Positions 12,835-26,450 of a stretch of 64,000 nucleotides of DNA are shown here, in pieces. Made by a program: the position numbers and the translations under genes. The DNA comes from Numida meleagris. Taxonomy: Eukaryota > Chordata > Aves > Galliformes > Numididae. Location: assembly GCF_002078875.1 (NCBI RefSeq), contig NC_034409.1:65506583-65570582 (forward strand), given 5' to 3'. Every line of letters begins with the position of its first letter. Within the stretch, counting starts at the first letter, position 1. The notes under the pieces are model-generated. The model saw only the letters and a list, made by a program, of their open reading frames with translations. It did no database searches and had not been told where the DNA came from.

Positions 12835-13263
12835 TCCTCAGATTAGATGCCTAAATGGTGCAATCCAACAAATAATGGCATCCTGGCTTGTATCAGAAGT
12901 AGTGCAGCCAGCAGGACCAGGGAGGTGATTGTCCCTCTGTACTCTGCACTGATGAGGCCACACCTCAAGTGCTGGGTTCAGTTCTGGGTTCCCTGGAATG
13001 TGTCCATAGAAGGGCAACAGAGCTGTGCAGGGTCTGGAACACAAGTCTTATGGGGAGCATGTTAGGAAAAATATCTTCTCAGAAGGAGTGGTGATGCATT
13101 GGAACCGGCTGCTCAGGGAGGTGGTGGAGTCACCGTCCCTGGTTGTGTTCAAGAACTGTGTGAATGTGGCACTGAGGAATGTGGTTAGTGGGCATGGTGG
13201 AGATGGGCTGATGGTTGAACTAGTTGATCTTAGCGGTCTTTTCCAAACTTAATGATTCTACGA
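12835..13263 (+). repeat. CR1 LINE fragment with 3' end
   Basis: About 430 bp of CR1 lies on the plus strand. Recognisable blocks are 'gcagccagcaggaccaggga' near 12904, 'cctcaagtgctgggttcag' near 12964, 'ctgctcagggaggtggtgga' near 13109 and the terminal 'ggtcttttccaaacttaatg' followed by a degenerate ATTCTA tail near 13253-13262. It spans the last part of the reverse-transcriptase region and the 3' untranslated end. Many substitutions and small gaps show an old, inactive copy. The left edge is uncertain and may lie upstream. Confidence 0.9.
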
Positions 13264-13913
13264 CTGGTCCATTCTATGTATGATAAAAGTAATGGTGATG
13301 TGGTGTTTTAAGAAATGGCTGCTTAATTCTTGGTGGGATGTCTTGCATGAAAACCTAATTTACTTAGGTTTTATTTTCTTCAGATGTCTGATCAGTTGTA
13401 TGTCTGCCACACCGCTCAACCCCATCCTTGGTAGAATACTGTTTTGAGTCCATTTTTCCATTTGCTCTGTATTCAGTGTGAGAGTGTAAAGCTGTATGAG
13501 CAGGAACAAGGTTAATGCTTTTAAATTCAGGAGGTAGGATGATATAAACATAGGTTATGTGTTGATTTTTATGTAAGAGTATCATTTTCAATAAAGGAAT
13601 AAATCATACACTATGAATAAGACACCTACTGTTACTTTTTGGATTTTTTTTTCTTTTCCTTTTTATTTTGCTAGCAGTCTATAAACAAAATGTGGCAAGG
13701 ATTTAAAACCGTGGGAGACTTTGTAACATCAGAAATAGGAAGCAAAGCTTTGAGGCTTTGCTGAGGCTTCACATACATTGCACAGGAGTTGTGAAGATGG
13801 TGAATGTGTTCCATGGCCTGAGGGGAGGACTGACACTGTANAGCATACAGTGGATGTGATGCAGTTCAGCTGCTCAGACCATTCACATTCAGATCAGCAC
13901 TATGGGAAGTAGC

Positions 13914-13936
13914 TTTTTTTTTTTTTTTTTTTTTTT
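13914..13936 (+). repeat. Poly-T tract (T23)
   Basis: This is an uninterrupted run of 23 T. No retroposed sequence is recognisable next to it on either strand, so I do not read it as the tail of a processed copy. Confidence 0.95.
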
Positions 13937-16900
13937 CTAGCTTTTTAGAAGAGAGAAGCTAGTGAGGTAGTCATGCTGATGTACAGTGCATCTATCTCTT
14001 GATTGTAAGTTCCCTGGTCAAAGCTTGTCTTTCCTTTTTTGTTGTTTAAAAATTTGGATAACATGACCTGGAACCCAACAGGACTTGGGCTTTTTGTGAT
14101 CTTGCAGTAAGTGTGGTCAATAAGGATACCACATGGATACCTGGCATACTTTCCAGTAGAGGACGGTGGTTATCGTGCTCAAAATTAGACGCTGAATATA
14201 TTTCCTTAACGTAAGTAGCTTTAAATTCAAAAAGGCAGTTGATATGAATAGAAAGTTCATATTTATGAACATATGAACAGAATACAATTTTGTTTTCCTT
14301 CAGAAAGCTGGATATTTTTTAAGAGAAACATCCACTCTTTTATCAAGTTTTCATAAGGTTTTAAAAGACAGGATTCAAGATATTTGTGACCACATTTTTA
14401 ATTCATCGTATCCCTGCTGTAGCTTTAAAGTTTTCCTTTTTTAACCTACTCTTTAGTTTAGTTTCTCCATTTGCAAAATGTAGATAACTCCACTTTTCAG
14501 GGATGATGTGAGGGTGAAATCCATTAATGATTTTCAGACATTCATATTAAAGTTTTGAGGGCCATGTAAGTACTGAGATGTCAAGAAATATTAAACAACC
14601 TCCTGCAAATGTCTCTACTCTTTTCTGTGTGGTTCATTAGTGTGCACTTGGAGATGACCTTAGTGTTGCTGGTGGCACCCTTTCACATCCCGTTAAAAAC
14701 AGCTTTTGAATGACTCACTGTTTTAGGAACATGGAAAGTTTCCCAGAGTGCTTTTATGCTCTACTTTCTTAGACTTCAGGAGCAGGAGCAGATCAGGAAG
14801 GCTGCTAGAGATGACTGAATAATGAGTTGACTATTCTCTCATGCTCAAACATCTGCTGATGATTAAAAAAAAAAGAGAATTCGTTGGCTGTGGCTGGTAG
14901 GAAGTAAATACAGGTTGTTTTTTGTGTCACTGATGATGTATCTTTAGGGGATTACACATGCCAGTTGCTTGACTTCAAGGAAAATTTTTGCACTGAGGTG
15001 ATGACACAGACATAGTATTGAGCTAAAATATTTTTTTTCTTTTTTTTTCTTTTTTCCAGTGCTTCTATTCTCTCTTTGGTGCTTTATGGATGGTACAAAG
15101 ATCTACAGTTAAAATATTCTTAAAATGTGAGTTCGGATGTAACTTTTTATATGGATTGTTTTCAAATATGGATCCTCTCTCTTTTCCAGGCCAGATTCTC
15201 TTTTCTTTGTTCCTTTAGCAAAATTTATAAGCCTGTGTTTTTACCATTGCATGCTTTTGCTGTGAAAATTGGTATGATGTCCGAAATCTGACGCTATCAC
15301 TTCAGAATCAGAGGAAATAAATGGTGAAGAAGCAAACAGAAGCTTGTTTAGTTCAGAGTTGTGTTGGAGACCAATGAACCCAGAGTGAAACCTGAACTCA
15401 AACTGAGGATTCAGTATCTACATTCTAATGGGAATTTTCCCAGAACTGGGAAGAGAGAAACTCAGGATGTGGTCTCCTGGTCTGTTCCTGAAACAGTCCT
15501 GAGGTTGATGGATATGGCAGGCCGTTTCACAATTGTCTATTGTCTCAAGTTTATTTGGGAGGAAAAAAGGAAATTAAACAGATATGAATGGAATTTGCGA
15601 TTTTAATTTGAAAATCAAAGGTGTTTGACGTTAGTAGGATCTGAAGTCTTATATGATTTGTCATTTTACTTTCCAGATTATTGTGTCCCATTTTCCACTA
15701 TTTTCTATCTGTTTGAAAATCTTTAGTGATTTGGTTGGGAGGAGAACTTGGAGAAAAAAAAGCATGAAAAAATGATCATGTCTGCTGAAATGCAAGATAG
15801 TATGAAACATTTGGTCTGGAAAAGAGTAAATCATCTCAGCTGGAATTAATGCAAATGTCTGGTTTAAATGTTAGCATTAGCAATTTTACTGCTGGTCAAA
15901 AATTAAATAAAAGGAGATAATCAACGGAGGGAAATCTGCCTAAGTTCTCATCTTCCTGAAGCTGGTGAAAAATACCAGGAAATGAGTAGATAGCTTTTCT
16001 TATTTTTATTTACTGAACGTACAGGAAGAAAAGGGGAAAATACTAGTGCAGAATGGCATTTACTTTGAACTGACTAACTGATATATGAAAAATCTGAACA
16101 CAGCATCCAAGCTCTACATAAAAGCAGAACCACTGATGCTCCTAAATTGTGCTAACAGATAAGGATGCTAAATGTGAAATTAAGTATATTTGTTGTTTGA
16201 ACACTTGCTGCTGTGTAACAGTAACATCTTTCAGTTGAACTCAGATACTGGAACACAGAATCACAAATCCATATATTTAGCTATAGCAAAATTCTGAGAG
16301 GGTAGGTTGGGGGGAAAGATGGGTATCACAATCTTCTAATGTGGAAAATGAAGGTATGCTGTATTTCTCTGAGGTGTTCCATTTGCACGCCAGGAATCAG
16401 TGCTTTCATAAAATAAGTAAAAATAAGAGAGATGAGAATATCACGGTGATGATTCATGCTTTGCTTACAGTGAAAGAATTAAGATACTTCATGTAGGTTG
16501 TGAAAAAGAAATGGCTTTCTCGTGGTATGAAGGCCTTCAAGGTGAGAAGATGATAGTTTCTTTAAATTAGATATCACAGAATTCTAAGGAAGGAAAAATG
16601 CTCTTAAATTGGATATACATTAAGACTAATGCATACATTAAGACTAAGGGAAACTTAAACACTCACTAGCAGAGAAGATTATTTAATTGGAAGGACATTT
16701 TTAGTGATATATATTAGTGCAGTCAGAAGTGCTGGACTTGAGATGAAAGTTTCATCCAAGAAGCATGTGACCGTCCTGTTTTTATCTTAATTGGGTCATT
16801 TTTGTTTCTCTTCTCCCTGGGAGGGAATGGGAAGGTGAAAGGGGCCAGGGAAGCCTTCTTCCTTTTCTTCCACCCGTCGTGTTGTGAAATCACAGCAATG

Positions 16901-18793
16901 ACCTAAGACAAACGACTTTCCATGATTTTCAGACCCATAATCCATGAATCTTGATTACACTGTTGATTTTGATAGAGCATAACCATGCTTGTATTGCAGG
17001 AGAGCTATTCCTGCGATTAGACATGATAATATACATGTGTGAATATGATGCAGGAGATTTAACATTGAATTCTTGTAGTTAAGAAAATGAAGAGGGGGAA
17101 AAGAGAATTAATCTTTAATGTATCAGGGATACATGGGAAAGCAAATACAAGAAATGATATTGAATGTCTTAATTAGGCTTAATTATGTTACAATGGTTTT
17201 GATTACATCTAGGTCACTGTTTTGTAAATGGTATATTTTTACTCTTCTGATTTTTTTTGTTTTGTTTTTACTGTGATTGTAACATTTTGCAGAATAATGA
17301 TAAAGAGTAAAGGACTGTAAGGAACAAGGAATCTATTAATATTTGGGAAAGTGAATTTGGCTTATGTGTTGCTTTGGCCTGAATTTTCACTAAGCAAGGT
17401 TTATTTCAAAGTAGCATGAGTCTATACGAATTGTTTAAATTATAGTAAGATATTCTAGCCTTTTAAAAACAACCTCACTGCAATTTCAGTGACATAGTTT
17501 TCCCTCTTCATCTTTGATGAATAGGTTTTATTTTTATATTTTAAATATATATCTGTGTACGTTTTAAGTATGTGCGTTTAGCAGTTAATATGTAATTTCT
17601 ATTGTAAAAAGTTTGTTTGCATAAGATGTTCAAGTAGTCCAAGAATAAATAGTATCTTGCAAACAGTACCAAAGACACATCAAAGATATTTTCTTGGATG
17701 AACTTCCTCTGTGCTGCTTGATCTTATATTGTGAAGTGTTCTGGCAATTTGTGAAGCAGTGAACAGATGAGCTTCCTGTGGCTCTAGGATGTGTCATGGA
17801 TATTGGACCACAGCATTTCTGCTAATTACAGCTGAACATATTGGTGCCTTGTGGTCAATGTGACTTAAAAAGGAGAAAATAGATATGCCAAATCTTTGTA
17901 CATATTCATTAGACTGATGTATTGAGAGAATTATTCATGAGAACATGCCATCTCACTGAAGTTATCTGAGGTCTGCTGTTATTGTTTTATTTATTTACAT
18001 TTTACTTTGCTTTTTTTTTTTTTTATTAACTTTATGTTTCTAAAATACTACCAGGAAAAGGAATCTTTTGGTATACAGATAACGAAGCATTGCATCAAAG
18101 ACATTTCTTAAGTGCAAATAGTTAAAATAAACGTTTCCAAGAGTGGTGAATTATGTGGAATACCTGCTTTTTAAAATAGTACCCTTTCTCCTACACCCAT
18201 ATAGATGTACATAACAGAAGAATGCTAACCTGCTGTGGCATCCCAAGGTGCTGATATGAAAAAAACCACGATATAAACTTACTGTGGGGTAATTTTTACT
18301 GAAAAGATATGTGTTCAGTTCTGCAGACTGATGGATGACATGAAGCACAGACAAGGTTCTGCACATTTCCCACCTCCCAGCTGTGAGATTTGGGGTGTTT
18401 ACCTTGCCTAGGTCTTAAATGCAGGTAGGTTGCTGTTTATATCATACCCTGGATTCTCAGTGGAGACTAAAGTTAGTTCTTTGAAATGAGCAGAAGGGCT
18501 GATGCGTAACCCATCAGAATCTGAAAAGAGAAGGAAGAGAATCGAGTCAATTACTGGCATTTTTAGCAGAGGTGCTTAAGGGGTTTTTGAGGCTGAATTC
18601 CTTTTTTTGGTTCTGCAGCTGGCTTGGCTTGGTCTCAGTTGGAAAGTATACGGATGGATATCAGGGTTTGTTTTGGGGGAAATAATTTTAAAAATAAATT
18701 AAAGTATGATCTCAAGTTAGAATCATTACTCTGCAATAACATTCACATAGATGCTTGTCTTAGATTTTAGCTGGAGAATATGGGTCATTACAG

Positions 18794-18803
18794 CTGTCAA
18801 TCA
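18794..18803 (-). promoter_or_regulatory. PBX-MEIS/PREP-type composite motif
   Basis: The minus strand reads TGATTGACAG, the textbook composite site for PBX with MEIS/PREP homeodomain proteins. It lies in a small homeodomain-like context (tcattacagctgtcaatcat). A single 10-mer can occur by chance in 64 kb at roughly a one-in-ten rate, so this is a weak call without conservation evidence. Confidence 0.2.
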
Positions 18804-21800
18804 TTATGACTTTTTCATTCTATTTATTTCTGGTGTTGCTCATTTTTTCTTTTTTTAAATTATTTTAATTTTTAGTATGAATTGAATCGATGAGCTGAAA
18901 GTCATGATACAGCACACGGACTAAATTTTCAAGCTGCTTGAACATCTATTTAGGACAAAGAGTTCCCCTTATTGCAGCGTATGTGTGTAACATACTGAGA
19001 CTGGCACTTTAGAATTTTAGGTAGATAAAGAAGTTGCTTCTAAGTCTAAAAATAGCTATTTAGGAGGTCTAAAACATGATAAATTGAAGCTTCTGATGTT
19101 ATCACAAATAACTGTAACTAACTGGAAAAACATTTACTCTTAAATGCCAACCTAAAATATTTTTTAAGAGATAAGATTTTTGGGGTTTTTTTTTTTTTGC
19201 ACTCAGAAATGTTGAAACTGATATCAACAAAGTTTTAAACTGCTACCAAACAGCCTTTCAAAAAGGGTTTTGAAAGGTGTGTAAGAAACTGAAGTAAGTC
19301 TAATTTTCCATGTCATTTCATATTTTTGACAGGAAAAATAAATACCTAAAGAACAAGAATAATGGACTTTATCTTCCCCTTCTTTACTAATTTCTGTTTC
19401 AGGCTTCATTTTTCTACTTTTCCTTTAAAAGACAAATGAGTGGAGAGAAAAGGAGAAAATGTTCTAACATCGTGTGAAAAATTGTAAATTTTACATTTCT
19501 ACAATATGTGATCAAAGAACATTTTCGGGTGAAGTGCAATCTTATGGTTTTACTTTGAACTGCAGTTTCAAGAGAGGTTGAAGTGTTTTTTTTTTGTTGT
19601 TGTTGTTTTGTTTGTTTTTTTTAAACTAGAGGAATTAATCAAAATTACTTTGTTTAATACAGTGTGTGAGAGTCAAGCATTTAATCCTGGCAATTTTTTG
19701 GTACTTCTAAAAACCTACTAAATGACATTTAGTGTAGTTGTAAAATTTGTTAACTGTATGTATGTGTTGGTCCAGCTTGTATACTGTTTGTTGTGTGTTG
19801 TAGGATTCTACAAAGACTAATTTATATATGAAATTTGAAACTGAGTTTCTTTTTGCTCACAGTACCTGAAAGTATGCCAAACATAGGACACTTGTTTACT
19901 TTTCAGTCCTGGAAATTGCCAGCTGTGTGATTGCCTAGTATTTCCTGTGGTACCCACTTTATTTCTTTAGGAGTAGTGTTTTTACTGGCTGTCATCTTCT
20001 GTGTTATACAGACAGTAAACTTTACAGTGGTTGATAGGCCCAATTTCATAAAGGTTTTGATTCTTCTTTGCCATAATTCATTAGTTCAAGTTTTCACAAA
20101 ATCAAATTTAGCACCAAAATGAATTTAGTAGAAGTAGACACAGATACTTTTGATTGTGATCACAAAGTGCTTTAAAAACTGAAAAGGAATTTAGGTGTCC
20201 ACAGCCTTTACAAAGTTTTGCCTACAGAGAACCAGACTTAATACAAGTTCTATAACGCCGTTCTCTGTTTAAGCCTGTAAAATGACTTATGACCGTATTG
20301 AACCTTCATAAGTTGACCTAGTTATGACAGAAAATCTGAGGGTGGAAGAAAAGAACTACAATAACCACCACTGATACTGCAGTATAAGAGGAGGTGAAAT
20401 CTCTAGCCACATGAAAGATGGGTCTTGATATGGGAGCAAAAGAATGTTATAGGGACGCTATTGTACATGCTGAGAATAGCACGTAAAGACATATCTTTAG
20501 GAACGTAACACATTCCTGAATGTAACTCAGTAATTATTTTGTGTGTTACTGTGCAGGTCAGATTCTTAAAAATACATCTAATGTTGGATACTAAAAATAG
20601 GAACTGTAATGCTGCAGTACTAACTGTAATTAATTGTTAGTAATAGTTAGCTGTATATACTGCTGTTTATCTACCAATCTCAGACCATGAAGACTAACAA
20701 TTTATTGATTTATTTATGTATTTATTTAGGAAGTAAATAAGTAGCAGAGCTAGGTCTTGATTTCTAATATTCCTGGTCCTAGAACTTCAACAGTTTCATT
20801 TCAGCTTTTTGTTCTACGTTCAAAACTTCCCTGCTTTCCTCACGGTCTTATGAGCAACTTCAGGTTTTTTGGCCCTTGGCGACAGTTTTCTCTGCTATTC
20901 ATTTCTGAGATTCATCTGATTTTACCTTTTAATGTATGCAGACCTAAGTGGTAGAAATTCTGATGCCTACAGTCAAACAAGCAATGTATAGGGCTGGATA
21001 AAATCTTGCACAGATGCGAGGGCTTTCTTCACTGATTTCTGAGAGGATGAAATCAGATAAGAATAGGAGATTCAGTGAGGTGAACTAACTGTGAAGTTAG
21101 ACATCTAAGTCATAGAATTCACCAGTATTGATTCCAGCTGGTTAGCATTTAAAATGACAGAGGGAATAATTATTTCTAGAATGTGAAGTGCCATAACTAA
21201 AGCATGTAAACGGAACACTGTAAAAAATCTTACTGCTACTTCTACTTTTCCTGTTATGTTGATACATTCTGTTTTTGCCAGTTTTCTTGCTTTTATAATG
21301 AAGATAAGATTGAGTACTTTTGTCTTCAATACCATAAAACCTAACAGTTTATTTCAGTGCTGCTTTTTAGATCATTAAATACAATTCCTGTCTATAAGGA
21401 TGTTTTCCAGCTATTCAGTCATATGATTACTTAGTCTATGCAGCCCAGTAAGAGCCTCTGCAAGTGTTCAGGAGTATACTTGGCAGATCAATACAACTAA
21501 TGTTTTCATTTATACCATTTGGCATCCCCAAATCAGTCCATCAGGAAAGACTTCTCATTTGACTCTGAAGTGAACTGCTCTACAGCCATACCACATATTC
21601 AGACAGATTTGTTTTCATCATTTTAGCTGTTGCTCTAGGTGACTCATTGTAACATGCTTACTCTCCAGAATAAACTACTGTTCACATTTTCTTTTTATAT
21701 GTTGCACAAGCCCTTCCCATTAGAGTTATTGATGTGTTTAGGAGCCAGACCTGAAATATGAACTCCCTCAGAATATTTTGGTTTGAAACAGGTGCTGGTT

Positions 21801-23974
21801 GGTAGGAAGAGCTAGCAGCTCTGGCTCAGAACACACATCCTTTCACACTGCTGGTTTATGTGTGTAATAAGGAAACATCGTCAGTATCATTGCTATCATA
21901 GGATTTTCATTAGTACTCTTACATCTAGCAACATCTCTTCTTTTGGTGAATTTCATATTTTTGAAAGGTAATATATAAGTGGTATACAATTTTCCAGATA
22001 TTTCCAAACTGTCCTGCCAATGTTTCTCAAAACTCTTTTTGCTGCATTTTCTTATTTAATGGCTTGTTTGTAGGAAAGCAGTTTAACAGCAAAACTTATT
22101 CAGATCTGGATATTCTCAGCTGAGACTCTTGCTCAGGCTAGAACAACAACAAGGTCTAATAGAAATAGTTGCGGACATTATCTCCAAATGTTAAGATGTA
22201 TTCTGAGAGAGTGATCTGTCTTTATGTAACCACTGACTCTACCTACAAGCATCAGTAAATCTTGATCACTAATAGCAGCGTCTAATGATTTAGAAAAATC
22301 TCAGTTTTGTACCATGGAGTGACAAATAGTTTAGGAAACCATCAAATCTTACAAGGTTTTCTAACACAATATATTGATCCAACCTCAGAGGACTGTTGGC
22401 CAGAAAACAACAGTCAATTTGTCTTAGGAAGAAAAATTACCGGGATTAAGACAACACATAAATGGTGAAAAATTCTATACTTTTACAACAAAGTATTTGA
22501 TGCCAAATTTATTTAGAGTTTTCATTAAAATTTCAGAGCAAATATCAAATTACTCCTCAGATCCATATTGGAAATGTTTTTTTCCTGGCACATGCTCACG
22601 GACCAGTATAGGTTTAGAAGCCATGAGAGTTAGTGAAAGAGCATTTGTGATGAGAACCTAGCCTTTTCCCCTGCTTCTACTAGTGTTCAGGACATCTAAA
22701 CTGTTACTTAAAACAGGTGATATTTAACAATCTGTCAATGTTTAATATTTTAAATCCCATTAATCTGAAGTAGTATAGAGCTAACCCAAACTATTCTCTT
22801 TAAGCTTGTTTTGTTCCAGAGCATGTGACAGTCACTGGAGTAAAATCATTCCATGAAGACTTTACGGACAGCTTTTTCCTCGCAGATTATGGGAAACTTA
22901 TTTTAACAGTCTTTACTATTATCAAGATGTTGGTATCTCACTGCGATTAAAAAGAGAAAAGTTGATTGTAGCTTCAGTTTATTAGGTATCAGACATTTCA
23001 CATCTGCCATAATGAAGGAACTATTAAACTTCTGATCTGACATCCTGGAGAATAATTATTTATGAAATGTGGCTATTTTACACAGAGAAATTATGATTTG
23101 TTGGAACTAATTTGAAGTAAAATTCTGTCCTGCATGATTTTCTCCCTTTCACATTCAGAAATGGAAAAGACCCTTGTTATCCCAGATCTCGTGTTGTGGT
23201 AACAGTTGTTAAAGGTAACTTTTCAGTAACAACTGTTGTATGTCTGATTTTATGAAGTCCATGTTCTCATAGCTGGCAGGCAAACTTACTAGACTAGACT
23301 TTTGCAGCTAGAAAATTAATTCCAGCTCTGAGATTCCCATTGAGTGATTCAAGTCATATATTCATTAAATTTCCTTCACTTACATTGTAAATAGAATTAT
23401 AGGGATTGACTGGAATGGTCACTGAAAGGAACTAAAGAGAATATTTGTGGGAAGGAAAGTTTAAGCTCATAATAATGACTATTTGCTCTGGAAGGCTGAT
23501 TCAATTCTGCTCATCTGAGGAAAAAAAAAGGAACATGTGACTTGTATATTAGTGCAATGAAGGTGGTTTTGAAAAAACAAATACTACAACAAATTTAGAA
23601 CAGAAATTTTGTACTGAAAATATCATTCTTGTTTTTGCATGTGAGTTGCTGCTTTTGTTTTGTTTGTTTGTTTTTGAAAGCAAGGTATCATATGAAAAGG
23701 TTGCATTTGAAAACTGTGGTAGCAGTTAAGAATCCATCTCTTCCTGAAGTTACTTATATCCTTTAGCCACTCCATTTGATCCTTGGAAATTGCTTTTCCA
23801 GGAGACTAGTATCAGAATATCTAAATCTGTGTGCAGATGTATTGTTGTGTAATTATTTGGTGGCCCATAATTTATTTCATAAATGATAGCAGCAAATATA
23901 GTAAGCTCTATATTTTCAGTCGAAGGACTGTTGTGTAATAAAGATTCCTATTACATTCCACCCTGCTGTAATAT

Positions 23975-24330
23975 ATAGAACTATAGAATTATCTAGACAG
24001 GAAATGACCTGTCCAACCATCAACCTGACTGAATGAGTCCGTCACTAAACCATGTCCCTCAGTGCCACATCCACATGTCTTTTAAAAACCTTCAGGGATG
24101 CCCACTTCCTTGGGCAGCCCATTCCAATGCTTGACCACTCTTTCCATGAAAAAATTCTTTCTAAAGTCCAATCTAAGCTTCCTGTGCCTGAACTTATAAC
24201 AATCTATTTGTGTCCTATTATTTGTTACCTAAGAGAAGAGATGGACAATCTCCTCACTGCAACCTCTTGTCAAGTAGTTGTAGATAGTGATGAGCTGCAA
24301 TGATGTTATGGCTAAGAAGTCACCAATTAC
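23975..24330 (-). repeat. CR1 LINE fragment, reverse
   Basis: On the reverse strand this matches the CR1 3' region. It has a degenerate tail at 23978-24000 (tagaactatagaattat), then blocks such as 'cttccttgggcagcccattc' near 24104 and 'ctaaagtccaatctaagctt' near 24161, which correspond to conserved reverse-strand CR1 blocks. It is clearly decayed, with tail octamers mutated. The right edge is approximate. Confidence 0.87.
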
Positions 24331-26144
24331 GAATGAGATTTTTCTGTTCAAGGTGCTGTAGCAAAATACAAATGAAGATGCCTGCCAGAAGTGTTTTATA
24401 AACTTAGACCCCAACTTGTAGTTTTGTACATTTTAAAACTGTGCTTGCTTCTGCTGAAGTCTCGGTATCCTTCCCCTGTGTTCTACTTTCAGAATTTAAA
24501 GAAACTTAACTGATACCTAAGCTTCATGTTTGGCTTGCAAAAATGCACAGCTCTTAAAAATGTGTTGTAAATTCAATTGCTTGCAAGACTCTGTTGTAGC
24601 CCATAATACTTCCATGCAGCAATTGGATTTTATTTTCCAGTTGTATATGCAAATTAATTTTAAGTACCTATGGGAAATTAAAATGATATTTTTGAAAAAT
24701 ATGTATTTTCAAAGTTATTGAATGCTTGGAACTATCGGTCTATTGAGAAAGATTTAGACCAACTGTTTAATTATGAAACAGTGGCATTTGTTCTCTCTGG
24801 GAATACCTTGGGGATTCTTTGCTTAAGCTGTTTACAGAACCTCATTGCTTCAGAGGTGGTAAAAGCATAATAAAGGTTTTGTTTGGTCCTATGCTTTCAA
24901 GAAAATAACCTATACTGTGAAAAAATCAGACGTTTTCCTAGGACTATAATCCTGTACTGTAACTGGCAAATCTCCTGGAGGCACCAAGCTCTACGTACAT
25001 GGAGATAAAAAGTATGTGTGTAATCAAATGCTGTAAATCATATGAACAGAATTTTACTGTAGCTACTTACAGCATTTGATAATAACCTTTCATTTTGATT
25101 AGTTAAAGTTAGGCTGATATGAGTTTTTTTTTCCTCTTTAAATCAAGAACATTGTAGAAAATGGCAATTACTATAGAATAGTTTGCTTGCCATAGGGCCA
25201 AAGCTTATGAGGGGTCCTTTAAAAGAAACACTTCTTCTGCTATATCTAAAAGCAGGTATGGATGTTTTTGCTTTTGTTAAAAGTTTGAAAAGACTAGAGG
25301 TACAGAGCTCTACCATATGCTAGATAGTAAATACCCCTGTGATATGACTTGCCATGATAAATGTATCCATCTGTCTGTCCACATACTATATATACACTTT
25401 ATAAACATGCCTACAGCTATGTATTTATGACTTAAACACAAGGCAGATTTTTCCCTTGTATATTTCTCCTGGCCATAAATGCTCAGACAAAGCCATTCCT
25501 TTCAAATCAGGACAGTGCTGCTTGAGGCAGGCGGAAACAGTTTTCCTAGAGAAAGCTGATGCTTTGCCTAGAGGCTCAGTGTAATCCTCTCTATGTATGC
25601 TGGCTACCATGACAGTTTTAGAGTCCAGGAGACAGTGTCTGACAACACACTCCTCCCCATGTTTTCCCCACTACAAACTGAGAAAGTATTTAGCCTGCTT
25701 TGCCATGTTGAAGTTAAATAGCAACACCACTTCATTCCCTTATACTACTGGCATATACCTCCAGCAAAGAGCAGGTAAGAATCTACTACTAAAATCCTTA
25801 CATTTACAGAGATTCAGACCACTCTGGTGAAAAGAATATAGTGCTTTCCTTGGTTCGCTCATCTGTCTTCCTGCTAAACTTGCATTCAGCAGGCTTTTTT
25901 CATTGATTTTGGCAAACATGCTGCTGGTAACATGTCTGACACTTCCAATCCCATCATAAGAGACTATTAAAACTGATCAGAAGAACAGCATTCAGCTGAA
26001 GGTAAATCCTCTTTCACTGCCTTGTACCTTTCTGTTATATCCTTCTACAGAGATCAGTGGACAGGGTGAGCTGGAGATGAAAAAGGAGCAAATGTTACTC
26101 CCTTTGCGGTAGACTGGAAGAATCCTATACAGTCGCCTTTCTCA
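24331..26144. other. AT-rich non-coding DNA
   Basis: No exon or repeat is recognised here. Confidence 0.5.
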
Positions 26145-26450
26145 GACTCACTAAATGGCTGAAGTTGGAAGGGTTCTCTTGGTCAACCTGACAACCAGAG
26201 CAGGGTGCCCAGGCCCATGCCCAGGTGGCTTTTGAAGATCTCCAAGGAGGAGAATCCACAGACTCTATGGACAACTTGTGCCAGTGCTCTGTCACCCCCA
26301 CAGCACAAAAGTGCTTCTTGGTGTTCAGAGGAAGCATCCTGTGCTCCAGTTTGTGCCCACTGTCTCTTGTCCTGCTGCTGGGAACCACTGAAAAGAGCCT
26401 GTCTCCATCTTCTTTGCACCCTCTGCCAGTCTTATCTCTGTTAAAATAAG
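26145..26450 (-). repeat. CR1 LINE fragment, reverse
   Basis: The reverse-strand CR1 blocks are 'gagcagggtgcccaggccca' near 26198, 'gaagatctccaaggaggaga' near 26235 and 'tcctgctgctgggaaccact' near 26370. The octamer tail is missing or destroyed at the left edge. Several overlapping short frames on both strands are by-products of the GC-richer repeat. Confidence 0.88.

Larger units (their letters stand above)
13264..23974. other. Long AT-rich, repeat-poor non-coding stretch
   Basis: About 10.7 kb holds no recognised CR1, DNA transposon or exon. Low-complexity runs are T23 at 13914-13936, T-rich patches near 15030-15055 and 18010-18025, a GTT/T patch at 19586-19622 and ATTT-type repeats at 20700-20730. 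Position 13841 is an ambiguous base (n). An 18-bp direct repeat with the core 'tacattaagactaa' lies at about 16615-16650. The low repeat load fits either old single-copy intronic or intergenic DNA or a block under constraint. Sequence alone cannot tell which. Confidence 0.55.

Noticed and set aside
13914..13936. Poly-T run as the tail of a reverse-oriented processed pseudogene
   Set aside because: No coding-like or mRNA-like sequence follows on the expected side, and no target duplication was seen. The same applies to the T runs at 38284-38304 and 55793-55808.
15361..15606. 81-codon plus-strand frame
   Set aside because: The sequence looked somewhat protein-like, but no family is recognisable and splice context is absent.
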